From: Propionibacteriaceae bacterium UBA6122
GTDB lineage: Bacteria; Actinomycetota; Actinomycetes; Propionibacteriales; Propionibacteriaceae
Direction: 5' to 3'
DNA: 64,000 bases
Assembly (NCBI GenBank): GCA_002428365.1
Contig: DIVW01000041.1
Coordinates: 72,684-136,683 of the forward strand
Part shown: positions 36,400 through 45,012 of the stretch, in pieces
Layout of the letters: each line of letters begins with the position of its first letter
How positions within the stretch are numbered: the first letter of the stretch is position 1
Translations under genes and position numbers: made by a program
The notes under the pieces: model-generated
The model's input: only the letters and a program-made list of their open reading frames with translations
Told to the model about the DNA's origin: nothing
Database searches by the model: none

Positions 36400-38312
36400 A
36401 TCTTCACCCGCTCCGACGGTGCCAGCCAGGCGGCATCGGCCTCGGTCACAGCGAAAGCCTCATAGAACGGAGCCAGGTTCCGGACAACCTGGTTGCAGCG
36501 GAACTCCTCTGGCGAATGTGGATCGGTCGCGATCTGCTGGCGAAGAGCCTCGTCGCGTCGCTTGGTCTGCCAGGCCCGGGCCCAGGAAAGGAAGAAGCGC
36601 TGCTTGGCCGCTATCCCATCGACCGGTTCAGGTTCGGCTGCACCGATCGCCAGTTGCCAGGCGTCATAGGCGATCGCCAGCCCGCCGAGGTCGCCGATGT
36701 TCTCCCCGATGGTCAACTCGCCGTTGACCTGCAGTTCAGGCAGCTGGGTCGGGTGCAGGGCGGAGTACTGCGCAATCAGCGCGCCGGTTCGCTCGGTGAA
36801 CGCATCTCGGTCAGCTTGGGTCCACCAATCGCGCAGCCGTCCCTCGCCATCGCAGTTGGAGCCCTGGTCGTCAAAGCCATGTCCGATCTCATGGCCGATT
36901 ACCGCCCCGATCGCGCCGTAGTTCACCGCGTCATCAGCGTCGGGATCGAAGAACGGCGGCTGCAGGATGGCAGCCGGGAAGACGATTTCGTTTCGTAGTG
37001 GGTGGTAGTAGGCGTTCACGGTCTGCGGGGTCATCAACCATTCCCAGCGCCGCATGGGTCCACCCAGCTTGCTGAGCTCGTCGGCGGCAGCGAACTCGGC
37101 CGCGCGCAGCACATTGCCGACCAGATCACCGGGGCGGATCACCAGTGGCGAGTAGTCCTTCCAAATTTCGGGGAAGCCAATCTTCGGGGTGAAGTTGGCC
37201 AGTTTGGTCAGCGCCTCAGCGCGGGTTTCGGGGCCCATCCAGTCCAGTGCCTGGATCGAGTTGGCGTAGGCCTTGAGCAGGTTGGCTACCAACACGTCCA
37301 TCCGCTGCTTGGCCGCTGGCGGGAAGTGCCGTTCGACGTAGAGCTTGCCGACCGCTTCGCCCAAAGTGCGTTCGACTAGATCGACACCGCGCTTCCAGCG
37401 CTCTTTTAGCTGCGGAATGCCCTGCAGCACCGTGCCATAGAAGTCGAACCGGGTCTGAACCAAGACATCTGGAAGATAAGGCGACAGTGCTGAGACCAGG
37501 CTCCAACGGCACCACTGCTTCCAATCATCCAGTCGGGATCCGGTGATCAAGGCGGCAATCTCGGCGAAATAGGACGGCTGGGCGACGATCACTTCATCGA
37601 CCGCTGGCACGCCAGCGGCGGTCAACACCCGCGACCACGGCAGGCCCAACGCGTCGAAGGCCGCCGGGGTGTGCGGGTTGTACATCTGGCGAAGGTCGCG
37701 GGTGCGCACCTTGTCCCAATGCCTGGACGCCACCTCGGATTCCAGTTCCACCACGGTGGCGCCCCCACTGGCCGTCAAGCCGGCAATGGTTAGCGTGCGG
37801 CCTACGAGCTCGCGATAGCTGCTCAGGATCGCCGCGTGCTGCTCAAGGCGGTAGTACTCCTCGTCAGGCAGGCCGAGGCCAGCTTGGCCGACGAAAAGGG
37901 CGTAGCGGCTTGGGTCGCCCGGATCGGCATCGACGTCCAGGCCGATTGGTGAGCCAGTGCCGCGACGAAGGCTGCGGCCGAAGTAATCGAGCAGATCCTC
38001 GACGCTGCTGATCGCGTCGATCTCGGCGAGCAGTGGAGCCAGCGGATCAAGCCCGGCCGCCTCAACCTTTTCGGTGTCCATGAAGGAGCCGAAGAGGTGC
38101 TCAACCAGGTAGGCCTCGGTGCCGGATTGGCTGTCAGTCAGGCCGGTGACGATATCGCGGATGGCCGCCTCGGAGGCGTCGCGCAGTTCGATGAAGGCTC
38201 CGGCGGCCTGTTTGTCCTCGGCGATTTGCGCTTGGTTCAGCCAGCGTCCGTTCACGTGGCGGAAAAGGTCAACGGCGGGGCGAATGCCTGGGTCAAGGTC
38301 GAAAGAAGTCAC
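36393..38312 (-). CDS. M13-family (neprilysin-like) metallopeptidase
   Basis: 639 residues from the GTG at 38312. Zinc motif AVIGHEIGHGFDDQG (HExxH), third ligand Glu and Asp in GENIGDLGGLAIAYDAW, and the substrate-side NAYYHPLRNEIVFPAAILQ. The C-terminus ends in KIW, close to the CxxW-type end of the family. No signal peptide is seen, so it is probably cytoplasmic and degrades oligopeptides. The GTG is preferred because TAACCT lies 7 bases upstream; an ATG at 38375 would add 21 residues and run into a terminator. Confidence 0.9.
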   Translation of the reverse strand: MTSFDLDPGIRPAVDLFRHVNGRWLNQAQIAEDKQAAGAFIELRDASEAAIRDIVTGLTDSQSGTEAYLVEHLFGSFMDTEKVEAAGLDPLAPLLAEIDAISSVEDLLDYFGRSLRRGTGSPIGLDVDADPGDPSRYALFVGQAGLGLPDEEYYRLEQHAAILSSYRELVGRTLTIAGLTASGGATVVELESEVASRHWDKVRTRDLRQMYNPHTPAAFDALGLPWSRVLTAAGVPAVDEVIVAQPSYFAEIAALITGSRLDDWKQWCRWSLVSALSPYLPDVLVQTRFDFYGTVLQGIPQLKERWKRGVDLVERTLGEAVGKLYVERHFPPAAKQRMDVLVANLLKAYANSIQALDWMGPETRAEALTKLANFTPKIGFPEIWKDYSPLVIRPGDLVGNVLRAAEFAAADELSKLGGPMRRWEWLMTPQTVNAYYHPLRNEIVFPAAILQPPFFDPDADDAVNYGAIGAVIGHEIGHGFDDQGSNCDGEGRLRDWWTQADRDAFTERTGALIAQYSALHPTQLPELQVNGELTIGENIGDLGGLAIAYDAWQLAIGAAEPEPVDGIAAKQRFFLSWARAWQTKRRDEALRQQIATDPHSPEEFRCNQVVRNLAPFYEAFAVTEADAAWLAPSERVKIW

Positions 38313-38319
38313 CTGCCCA

Positions 38320-38325
38320 AGGTTA
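38320..38325 (-). promoter_or_regulatory. Leaderless -10 element of the M13 peptidase gene
   Basis: On the minus strand TAACCT ends 7 bases before the GTG at 38312. Confidence 0.5.
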
Positions 38326-38371
38326 TCGGTTCGAAGTTGTACCCGAGCCACCGCCCTAGGTGGGAGAAACT

Positions 38372-38419
38372 GCACCGGCCCGGGGCGACGATCTCGCGAT
38401 CATCGCCCCGGGCCGGTGC
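38372..38419 (-). terminator. Long hairpin terminating korAB
   Basis: GCACCGGCCCGGGGCGA (38372-38388) pairs with TCGCCCCGGGCCGGTGC (38403-38419), a 17-bp perfect stem that extends imperfectly inward. It lies 17 bases after the korB stop. There is only a short T-run in the minus direction. Confidence 0.75.
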
Positions 38420-38435
38420 CGGGTTCACCTGTGGA

Positions 38436-39488
38436 TCAAAGCTCCCAGGTGTCTCGGCCCTTCAGCAGGTCAGATACCGCCTTCAGCTTCGCGGACTCGT
38501 CAGCGAAGGTCGTGATCTGCGCGCGAGCCATGTCGTCATAGACCGGACGGTCGACGTCGCGGAAGATGCCGATCGGGGCCATGCCGAGGTTGTTGCTGTC
38601 GGTCAGCTGAGCCAGTGCGAAGGCGAGCTGCGGGTCGTCACCGTGAGCATCGTGAACGATCACATTCTCCGCGCCAATCTCGGCGACCGGAGCCACCTTC
38701 AAGGTGCCGTCGGCCAGGCGAGTCACACCCATGGAGCCGTCAGCGCCGAAGATGATCGGCTCGCCGTGGACGAGCTTGATCATGCCGTCGCTCGCCTTCA
38801 GCGGATCGAAGGCACCGTCATTGAAGATCACACAGTTCTGGTAAATCTCCACCAGCGAGGTGCCACGGTGATTGGCCGCAGCCTTCAACACCTCGGTGAG
38901 GTGAGCCCGGTTGGAGTCAAGCGTGCGAGCAACGAAGGTTCCCTCGGCGCCCAGAGCCAGCGAGACCGGGTTGAACGGGTGGTCGACTGAGCCCTGCGGA
39001 GAGGACTTGGTCACCTTGCCCTGCTCCGAGGTCGGCGAATACTGGCCCTTGGTCAGACCGTAGATCCGGTTGTTGAACAACAGGATCGTCATGTTGATAT
39101 TGCGGCGCAGCGCATGGATCAGATGGTTGCCGCCGATGCTCAGCGCATCGCCGTCACCGGTAACCACGAACACCGCAAGGTCGGGGCGAGACATCGCCAC
39201 GCCACTGGCAATGGCGGGGGCCCGTCCGTGGAGGGTGTGCATGCCGTAGGACTCCACGTAGTACGGGAATCGTGAGGAGCAACCGATTCCGGAGACCACC
39301 ACGAGGTTCTCGTTGCGGATGCCCAGGTCGGGCAGGATGCCCTGGAAGGCAGCGAGTACCGGGTAGTCGCCACATCCGGGGCACCAGCGAACTTCAGCCG
39401 GAGAGGTGAAGTCCTTGCGGGTCAGCGGGCTCAGTGCGAGCGGGACGCCGGCCAGGCCGCTCTTGGCGGTGGGAATGGTGGCAGTCAC
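38436..39488 (-). CDS. korB: 2-Oxoacid:ferredoxin oxidoreductase beta subunit (KorB)
   Basis: 350 residues. Binds thiamine diphosphate: RWCPGCGDYPVLAAFQ near the N-terminus and the motif VTGDGDALSIGGNHLIHALR with LLFNNRIYGLTKGQYSPTS. With KorA it oxidises 2-oxoglutarate to succinyl-CoA, reducing ferredoxin. It overlaps korA by 4 bases. 2-Oxoglutarate is the probable substrate by similarity to actinobacterial KorAB; a related 2-oxoacid cannot be excluded. Confidence 0.92.
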   Translation of the reverse strand: MTATIPTAKSGLAGVPLALSPLTRKDFTSPAEVRWCPGCGDYPVLAAFQGILPDLGIRNENLVVVSGIGCSSRFPYYVESYGMHTLHGRAPAIASGVAMSRPDLAVFVVTGDGDALSIGGNHLIHALRRNINMTILLFNNRIYGLTKGQYSPTSEQGKVTKSSPQGSVDHPFNPVSLALGAEGTFVARTLDSNRAHLTEVLKAAANHRGTSLVEIYQNCVIFNDGAFDPLKASDGMIKLVHGEPIIFGADGSMGVTRLADGTLKVAPVAEIGAENVIVHDAHGDDPQLAFALAQLTDSNNLGMAPIGIFRDVDRPVYDDMARAQITTFADESAKLKAVSDLLKGRDTWEL

Positions 39489-41338
39489 TTCGCAGCCTCC
39501 TCATCGATGATCGCGTTCAGGTCGTCAGCGAGTTCGGACTGCCGCAGCGGCAGCCCTCGAACCCTTGAGTAGCTCTCTACGTTGATCAGGTACTTCGCCC
39601 GGAGCCACATGGCCAGCTGGCCGAGGTTCATCTCCGGAACGACTACCCGGTCGTAGCTGGCCAGCACCTCGCCGAGGTTGGCTGGCAGCGGGTTGAGGTA
39701 GCGCAGGTGGATGGTTGCGAGATCGCGGTCGCTCTGACGCACCAGCCTGACGGCCGCCTGGATGGGACCGAAGGTGGACCCCCAGCCGACCACGAGCACC
39801 TTGGCGGCCCCACTGGGGTCGTCCACCACAACATCGGGAACTTCGCGCACGATGCCATCGATCTTCGCCGCGCGGGCCCGCACCATGACTTCGTGGTTGT
39901 CGTTGTCGTAGGAGACGGCACCAGTGTTGGCCGCCTTCTCCAGACCGCCGATGCGGTGAGTCAGGCCGGGCGTACCCGGGATGGCCCAGGCGCGGGCCCC
40001 CTTCTCGTCGCGCGCGTAGGGCCAGTAGACACCATCGGGCTGGTTGGGCTCGGTGATGATGTTGGGCTCAATCTCGGCCAACTCGTCGAGCTCCGGAACG
40101 CGCCACGGCTCGGCGCCATTGCCCAGATAGCCGTCGGTGAGCACCAGCACCGGCGTGCGGTATTCAACGGCGATCTTGCAGGCTTCGAAGGTGGCCGCGA
40201 AACAGTCGGCGGGGGACTGGGCAGCGATGACTGGCATCGGAGCCTCACCGTGGCGTCCGAACAGGGCGATGAACAGATCGGACTGTTCGGTCTTGGTCGG
40301 CAACCCGGTGGACGGGCCGCCCCGCTGAACGTCTATCACTACCAGCGGTAGCTCAGCGATCACGGCCAGGCCGAGCATCTCGGCCTTCAGCGCCAGACCA
40401 GGGCCTGAGGTGCTGGTCGCACCCAGGCAGCCCGCGAAGGAGGCCCCCACGGCGGCACCAACAGCCGCGATCTCATCTTCGGCCTGGTAGGTCATCACGC
40501 CAGCCCGCTTGGCGTCGGAGAGGTAGTGCAGCACCTCAGAAGCCGGAGTGATCGGGTAGGCGCCCAGGTAAAGCGGCAACCCGGCCCGAGCCGCACCTGC
40601 GACCAGGCCGTAGGCGGCCGCCCGGTTGCCAGTGATCTGGCGGTAGGTGCCGGCCTTTGCCGGGGCGGCGGCGATTTCGTAGCGGACGGCGAAGGCCTCC
40701 GAGGTCTCCCCAAAGTTGTACCCGGCCTTTAGCGCGGCGATATTCGCGTCGCGGATGGCAGGCTTCTTGGCGAACTTGGTGGTCAGGAAGGTCACGGTCT
40801 GATCGATCGAGCGGCTGTAGAGCCAATCGACTAGGCCAAGGGCATACATGTTCTTGGTACGGGAGGCGTCTTTGCGACTCAGCCCGTACGGCTCGACGGC
40901 TGCGGTGGCCGCAGCGGTGAGGTCGAAAGCGTGCACCTGGTACTGCGCCAGCCGGTCATCTTCCAACGGGTTTTCGGCGTAGCCGACCTTGGAAAGGGCC
41001 CGTGGGGTGAAGTCGGCGGTGTCGACGATCACGATCCCACCGACCGGGAGGTCGGCCAAGTTAGCCTTGAGTGCCGCCGGGTTCATGGCGACTAAGACAT
41101 CTGGATGGTCGCCGGGGGTGTGGATGTCGTAGTCGGCGAGGTGCAGCTGGAAGCTGGACACACCGGCCACGGTCCCTGCTGGTGCCCGGATCTCTGCGGG
41201 GTAGTCAGGCAGGGTGACGAAGTCGTTGCCAGCAACTGCGTTGTCCTGGGTGAAGCGGTCTCCAGTCAACTGCATGCCGTCTCCGGAGTCGCCGGAGAAG
41301 CGAATGACAACGTGGTCGATGGTGTTCACTTGGGTCAT
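39485..41338 (-). CDS. korA: 2-Oxoacid:ferredoxin oxidoreductase alpha subunit (KorA)
   Basis: 617 residues, a fusion of gamma and alpha domains. The gamma domain (residues about 10-190) begins VIRFSGDSGDGMQLTGDRF and has HPDVLVAMNPAALKANL. The alpha domain starts near GNRAAAYGLVAGAARAGLPL and has YPITPASEVLHYLS and TSGPGLALKAEMLGLAVIAE. Promoter region is within 41339-41637, shared with the divergent mannosyltransferase gene. A GGGAGG stretch lies 13 bases before the ATG, further than usual. Confidence 0.93.
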   Translation of the reverse strand: MTQVNTIDHVVIRFSGDSGDGMQLTGDRFTQDNAVAGNDFVTLPDYPAEIRAPAGTVAGVSSFQLHLADYDIHTPGDHPDVLVAMNPAALKANLADLPVGGIVIVDTADFTPRALSKVGYAENPLEDDRLAQYQVHAFDLTAAATAAVEPYGLSRKDASRTKNMYALGLVDWLYSRSIDQTVTFLTTKFAKKPAIRDANIAALKAGYNFGETSEAFAVRYEIAAAPAKAGTYRQITGNRAAAYGLVAGAARAGLPLYLGAYPITPASEVLHYLSDAKRAGVMTYQAEDEIAAVGAAVGASFAGCLGATSTSGPGLALKAEMLGLAVIAELPLVVIDVQRGGPSTGLPTKTEQSDLFIALFGRHGEAPMPVIAAQSPADCFAATFEACKIAVEYRTPVLVLTDGYLGNGAEPWRVPELDELAEIEPNIITEPNQPDGVYWPYARDEKGARAWAIPGTPGLTHRIGGLEKAANTGAVSYDNDNHEVMVRARAAKIDGIVREVPDVVVDDPSGAAKVLVVGWGSTFGPIQAAVRLVRQSDRDLATIHLRYLNPLPANLGEVLASYDRVVVPEMNLGQLAMWLRAKYLINVESYSRVRGLPLRQSELADDLNAIIDEEAAK

Positions 41339-41625
41339 ATTTGGTGCGGCCCTCCCGGGAGCGGCGCTGGTGCGCTCGCATCCGTAGTCTTGGACAGAAA
41401 CCTGGCTTCCGGCAGAGGATTTATGCCGGGAACCTGCATCGGTATTACCCCCGATCGGGACCGAATCTCTAGCGTCAGCAGGTCAGTGCCGGTGGGCATC
41501 ACCTGTGGCGGCAAGCGCTAGCGAGGATAGCGCGCAGACCCGGTGATTGGAACAAGAACCGGCAGGAATCCCGCGCTAATTACCCTTGTCAGGCAGTAGT
41601 AATGAGCGTACATACCACCGCGAGC
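41339..41625. other. Divergent intergenic region korA / mannosyltransferase
   Basis: About 290 bases with no gene seen. It should hold both divergent promoters. A small palindrome GCGCTA (41515-41520) / TAGCGC (41528-41533) could form a hairpin or bind a regulator. No riboswitch fold was recognised. Confidence 0.5.
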
Positions 41626-41631
41626 TAGGCT
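41626..41631 (+). promoter_or_regulatory. Leaderless -10 element before the leader peptide
   Basis: TAGGCT ends 6 bases before the GTG at 41638, the same spacing as other leaderless starts in the window. Confidence 0.5.
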
Positions 41632-41637
41632 GTCGCC

Positions 41638-41670
41638 GTGCCCGTGCCAGAACCCTTCCGCCGGTGGTGA
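41638..41670 (+). CDS. Possible 10-residue leader peptide upstream of mptB
   Basis: GTG at 41638 lies 6 bases after TAGGCT and reads MPVPEPFRRW then TGA. The stop overlaps the GTG start of the mannosyltransferase at 41667 (GTGA). The larger gene is in a different frame from this leaderless start, so the short frame could deliver ribosomes to it by termination-reinitiation. The peptide has two prolines early and ends Arg-Arg-Trp. Translation is inferred only. Confidence 0.4.
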   Translation: MPVPEPFRRW

Positions 41671-43184
41671 CCAATAAAAGCGCACCGATCGTGCCTCGGT
41701 CAGAGATGCTGCGCGCCCGGCTGGCCACCGCCCGCTCCGATGTGGCCCGGGCCTGGGCGCACCGAGCTGTGCGTCGCGGGCTTTACGGCTCTGCGCTGCT
41801 GTTTCTTGGATCGCTCACGCCGGCCTACTTGCCGCAGAACAGCCCCTGGTGGGATCCGATCCGCGATCTCGGCCTGGACACCTGGCCGGCCAGGGTGGTT
41901 GGCACGGCATTAGTGGTGGCCGGGGTAGCCCTGTTGGTCGAGGCATGGTTCAACCTGCGGCCCAGCCTCTACCACGAGGTGAAGCATTGGCCGATCACGC
42001 TGCTGTGGAGCTTGCCGCTACTGCTGGCCCCACCGATCTTCAGCCATGACGCCTACGCCTATGCCGCCGAAGGCTGGCTGCTGCGCAACGGGCTGAATCC
42101 CTACGACAACCCGATCTCGGTATTGCCCGGTCCTTTCGCCGACCAGGCGGCTTGGTTGTGGCGCTACACCACGGCGATGTACCCGCCACTCAGTCTGGAG
42201 ATGTTCCACGGCCTGGTGATCCTGGCTGGCAATAACCCCTACTACTCCGCCCTGGCGATGCGCATTCCGGCGCTGATCGGGGTGGCGATGATCGCCTACT
42301 TCCTGCCCAGGATCGCCCGGCGCATGGGTGCTGATGTGCAGATGACGGCCTGGTTCTCCACGGTCAACCCCCTGGTGATCATCGACCTGGTCGGCGGTGC
42401 CCACAATGACGCCTTGATGATGGGGCTGGTGGTGCTGGCCATCTGGCTGGCGTTCAACGAAAAGTTTTGGCCGGCGGCCATCACTGTCGGCATCGCCGCC
42501 TGCATCAAGCAGCCAGCGATACTCGCGTTCTACCCAGTGGCTCTGATCGGCCATCCCTGGCTCAGCCTGGGATGGCAAGACTCCTGGCGTGCGCTGCGTC
42601 GGCTTGCCGGCACGCTACTGATCGCTTTGACCGTCTTCGTGCTGATCAGTTTGGCCAGCGGGCTTGGTTTTGGCTGGATCTGGGCAGCAGACGTCCCGGG
42701 CAAAGTGGTGACGCTGGCCCCCTTCACTTTGGCTGGGGCGGGCCTGAAATACCTGTTCGAACTGATCGGCCTACCGCTGGTGGGCCAATTCCTGATGGAA
42801 GCGGTGCGCTACCTGGGCCTGTTACTCACGGTGGTGATGATCGGCTGGCTAGGCATTGGGATCGGGCGCAAGAAGCCGGTCACGTTCCTAAGCTGGTCCT
42901 ACTTGATCTTCGCTTTCGGTGGCATCGCGCTGAACAGCTGGTACCTCACCTGGGGCGGCCTGCTGTTGCCGCTCACCAAGCCGTCCCCGCGGATCATCGG
43001 CACTGCGGTCACGGTGACCACCGTCCTGCTGGCCTATGGCGCTGGCAATCTGGCCTGGCGTAATGATGCGGTTGCGCTCGCATTTGCGGCCATGGCCTTG
43101 ATGTTGGTGCTGCTCTACCGGCATCGTCAGGAACATCGGGCTCGCCTAGCCAAGGCGGCCAAAGCAACCCAGGAGGCGAAGTGA
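41667..43184 (+). CDS. mptB: MptB-like polyprenol-phosphomannose mannosyltransferase
   Basis: 505 residues, a GT-C membrane glycosyltransferase with about thirteen helices. Marks: FSHDAYAYAAEGWLLRNGLN followed by PYDNPISVLPGPFAD in the first large loop (catalytic acidic residue), TTAMYPPLSLEMFHGLV, VGGAHNDALMMGLVVLAIWL and GIAACIKQPAILAFYPVALI. MptB adds alpha-1,6-mannose to lipomannan or lipoarabinomannan cores outside the membrane in related actinobacteria. Start chosen at GTG 41667 (GTG 41664 equally possible); an upstream frame to 41586 is not conserved in type. The exact linkage is inferred. Confidence 0.7.
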   Translation: MTNKSAPIVPRSEMLRARLATARSDVARAWAHRAVRRGLYGSALLFLGSLTPAYLPQNSPWWDPIRDLGLDTWPARVVGTALVVAGVALLVEAWFNLRPSLYHEVKHWPITLLWSLPLLLAPPIFSHDAYAYAAEGWLLRNGLNPYDNPISVLPGPFADQAAWLWRYTTAMYPPLSLEMFHGLVILAGNNPYYSALAMRIPALIGVAMIAYFLPRIARRMGADVQMTAWFSTVNPLVIIDLVGGAHNDALMMGLVVLAIWLAFNEKFWPAAITVGIAACIKQPAILAFYPVALIGHPWLSLGWQDSWRALRRLAGTLLIALTVFVLISLASGLGFGWIWAADVPGKVVTLAPFTLAGAGLKYLFELIGLPLVGQFLMEAVRYLGLLLTVVMIGWLGIGIGRKKPVTFLSWSYLIFAFGGIALNSWYLTWGGLLLPLTKPSPRIIGTAVTVTTVLLAYGAGNLAWRNDAVALAFAAMALMLVLLYRHRQEHRARLAKAAKATQEAK

Positions 43185-44119
43185 CCGAACCGGAAGTGCT
43201 GGCTGAGGCCAGCGGTGGTGTAGGCCGCATCCGGCTGAACCGGCCGCGGGCGATCAACGCGATCAACCTTTCGATGATGCGCCAGATCGCGGCCGCGTTA
43301 ACCGAATTCGCCGCCGACGATTCGGTCGAACTGGTTGAGCTCACTGGCGCTGGCGATCGCGGGCTATGCGCCGGGGCGGACGTCCGCGAGCTTCGGGAGC
43401 GGGCGCTGACCGGCGGCGACGTCGCTGAGTTCTTCACCACCGAGTACGCGCTGAATCTGATGATCGCGGAGTATCCCAAGCCGTACCGGGCGATCATGAC
43501 TGGCATCACCATGGGCGGCGGCATGGGCCTGAGCGTCCATGGGTCGGATCGGGTGGTGGATGCCACCAGCACCTTGGCGATGCCGGAGACGCAGATTGCG
43601 ATCTATCCCGATGTCTTCGTCACCCACCTGCTGGCTCGGATGCCGGGGGAGATCGGCACCCATCTGGCCCTGACCGGAGCCAGCGTGAACGCAGCCGATG
43701 CGATCCGCCTGGGGCTGGCCGATCGGTGCGAGGGGCCCTTGCCGGAGCCGTCTGCGGCGCTGGCAGGTGCGTGGATCGCAGAATGTTATGGCGGCAACAA
43801 TGCCGAGGAGATTGTGGCCAGACTGGCCGAGCATGACGATCCGTTTGCTCAGGCCGCCGCCGCCGAGTTGGAGCGTCGCTCGCCACTGTCGGTGGCGGTG
43901 TCACTGGAAGCACTGCGGCGTGCGGCCCAGTTCCCGCGGCTGGTCGACCAATACGAGCAGGAGCTGACCCTGGCGGTACGGATGGCTAGGGGCGCGGAGT
44001 TCATCGAGGGCGTCCGGGCCCAGTTGATAGACCGGGATCGCAACCCCAAGTGGTCGCATGCCAGTCTGGCGGAGGTGAGTCGTGCTGAGGTGCTCAGCTA
44101 CTTCGAACCGTTGGCCTGA
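43181..44119 (+). CDS. 3-Hydroxyisobutyryl-CoA hydrolase-like crotonase
   Basis: 312 residues. Crotonase fold: IRLNRPRAINAINLSMM, LTGAGDRGLCAGADVREL (oxyanion loop), FFTTEYALNLMIAEYPKPYR, ITMGGGMGLSVHG and MPETQIAIYPDVFVTHLLAR. The FFxxEYxLN and PKPYRAIMTG phrases with the Pro-Glu...Pro-Asp pair separate the hydrolase group from plain enoyl-CoA hydratases. It would act in valine breakdown. The GTG start overlaps the mannosyltransferase stop (GTGA). Confidence 0.8.
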   Translation: MTEPEVLAEASGGVGRIRLNRPRAINAINLSMMRQIAAALTEFAADDSVELVELTGAGDRGLCAGADVRELRERALTGGDVAEFFTTEYALNLMIAEYPKPYRAIMTGITMGGGMGLSVHGSDRVVDATSTLAMPETQIAIYPDVFVTHLLARMPGEIGTHLALTGASVNAADAIRLGLADRCEGPLPEPSAALAGAWIAECYGGNNAEEIVARLAEHDDPFAQAAAAELERRSPLSVAVSLEALRRAAQFPRLVDQYEQELTLAVRMARGAEFIEGVRAQLIDRDRNPKWSHASLAEVSRAEVLSYFEPLA

Positions 44120-44128
44120 TCCCGTTCG

Positions 44129-44191
44129 CTGAGCCAGTCGCCCCCCAGTTCCCTGAGCTTGTCGAAGGGTTGTTCGCTGGGTGAGGCTCAG
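44129..44191. terminator. Convergent hairpin region with a REP-like core
   Basis: CTGAGCC (44129-44135) and GGCTCAG (44185-44191) are inverted repeats spanning the convergent ends of the hydrolase gene and xthA. They enclose the imperfect palindrome CCCTGAGCTTGTCGAAGGG (44151-44169), which looks like an intergenic repeat of the type scattered through many high-GC genomes. Terminator role is inferred. Confidence 0.4.
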
Positions 44192-45012
44192 TTCCGATTG
44201 GCGTAGTCGACAACCACCGGGGCGTGATCGCTGATCCGGGCCGGGTAGCTCTCGGCTCGATCGGTGCCGCCGGTCTGGGCCGCAGCCGCCAACTCGGGGC
44301 TGGCGAAGTGGTAGTCGATCCGCCAGCCGGTGTCATTGTTGAACGCGTTGCCCATCCAACTCCACCAGGAGTAGGGGCCGTCGGCGTCCGGGTGCAGCCG
44401 GCGGACCACGTCTACCAAAGTCCGGGGGCTTTGGATGGAGCCCAACCATTCCCGCTCTTCGGGGAGGAAGCCCACCGACTTGGCATTGCCGCGCCAGTTG
44501 CGCAGATCAAGGCGAGTGTGGGCAATGTTGAAGTCGCCCATCACCAGGAACTCCCGTCCCCGCGAGCGGGCGGCCAAGCGCGCCTTAGCCAAGTAGGGAC
44601 GAAAGGACTTCATGAAGGCGAGCTTGTGGCGGTAGCGCGCCAGCTCCTCAGGGGTGTCATCGGCCCGTCCGCCTTTGGGCAGGTAGAGCGAGCCGACGCT
44701 TAGCTTCCAGCCGGACAGGTCGTAGTCGGCCTCCAGGTAGCGTCCCTCGGGATCGAACTTGCGACTGCCGAATCCTTCGCGAACTGCGATTGGGGGCGTC
44801 CGGCAGAGCAGAGCCACCCCATTGCGTCCGGCCCGGTTTCCGGGGTGATAGGCGAAGTGGTAGCCGGTTGAGGCCTCGATAGGGACCAATTCGGCCGGTG
44901 CCCGCACCTCCTGCAAGGCGATCAGGTCGGGCTCGCGTTCGGCCAGCCAGTCGATGAAGCCGCGGCGCACTGAGGCCCGGATGCCGTTGACGTTGACGGT
45001 GGCGATTCGCAT
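44188..45012 (-). CDS. xthA: Exodeoxyribonuclease III
   Basis: 274 residues. Exonuclease-endonuclease-phosphatase fold: MRIATVNVNGIRASVRRGF, LIALQEVRAP (metal Glu), VMGDFNIAHTRLDLRNW and ISDHAPVVVDY with the catalytic Asp-His. Acts at abasic sites and on 3' ends in base excision repair. The ATG overlaps the stop of the upstream aldolase-like gene by one base (TGATG). Confidence 0.93.
   Translation of the reverse strand: MRIATVNVNGIRASVRRGFIDWLAEREPDLIALQEVRAPAELVPIEASTGYHFAYHPGNRAGRNGVALLCRTPPIAVREGFGSRKFDPEGRYLEADYDLSGWKLSVGSLYLPKGGRADDTPEELARYRHKLAFMKSFRPYLAKARLAARSRGREFLVMGDFNIAHTRLDLRNWRGNAKSVGFLPEEREWLGSIQSPRTLVDVVRRLHPDADGPYSWWSWMGNAFNNDTGWRIDYHFASPELAAAAQTGGTDRAESYPARISDHAPVVVDYANRN

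Noticed and set aside
38313..38375. ATG start of the M13 peptidase at 38375
   Set aside because: It would place the start inside the korAB terminator hairpin and add residues unlike the family N-terminus.
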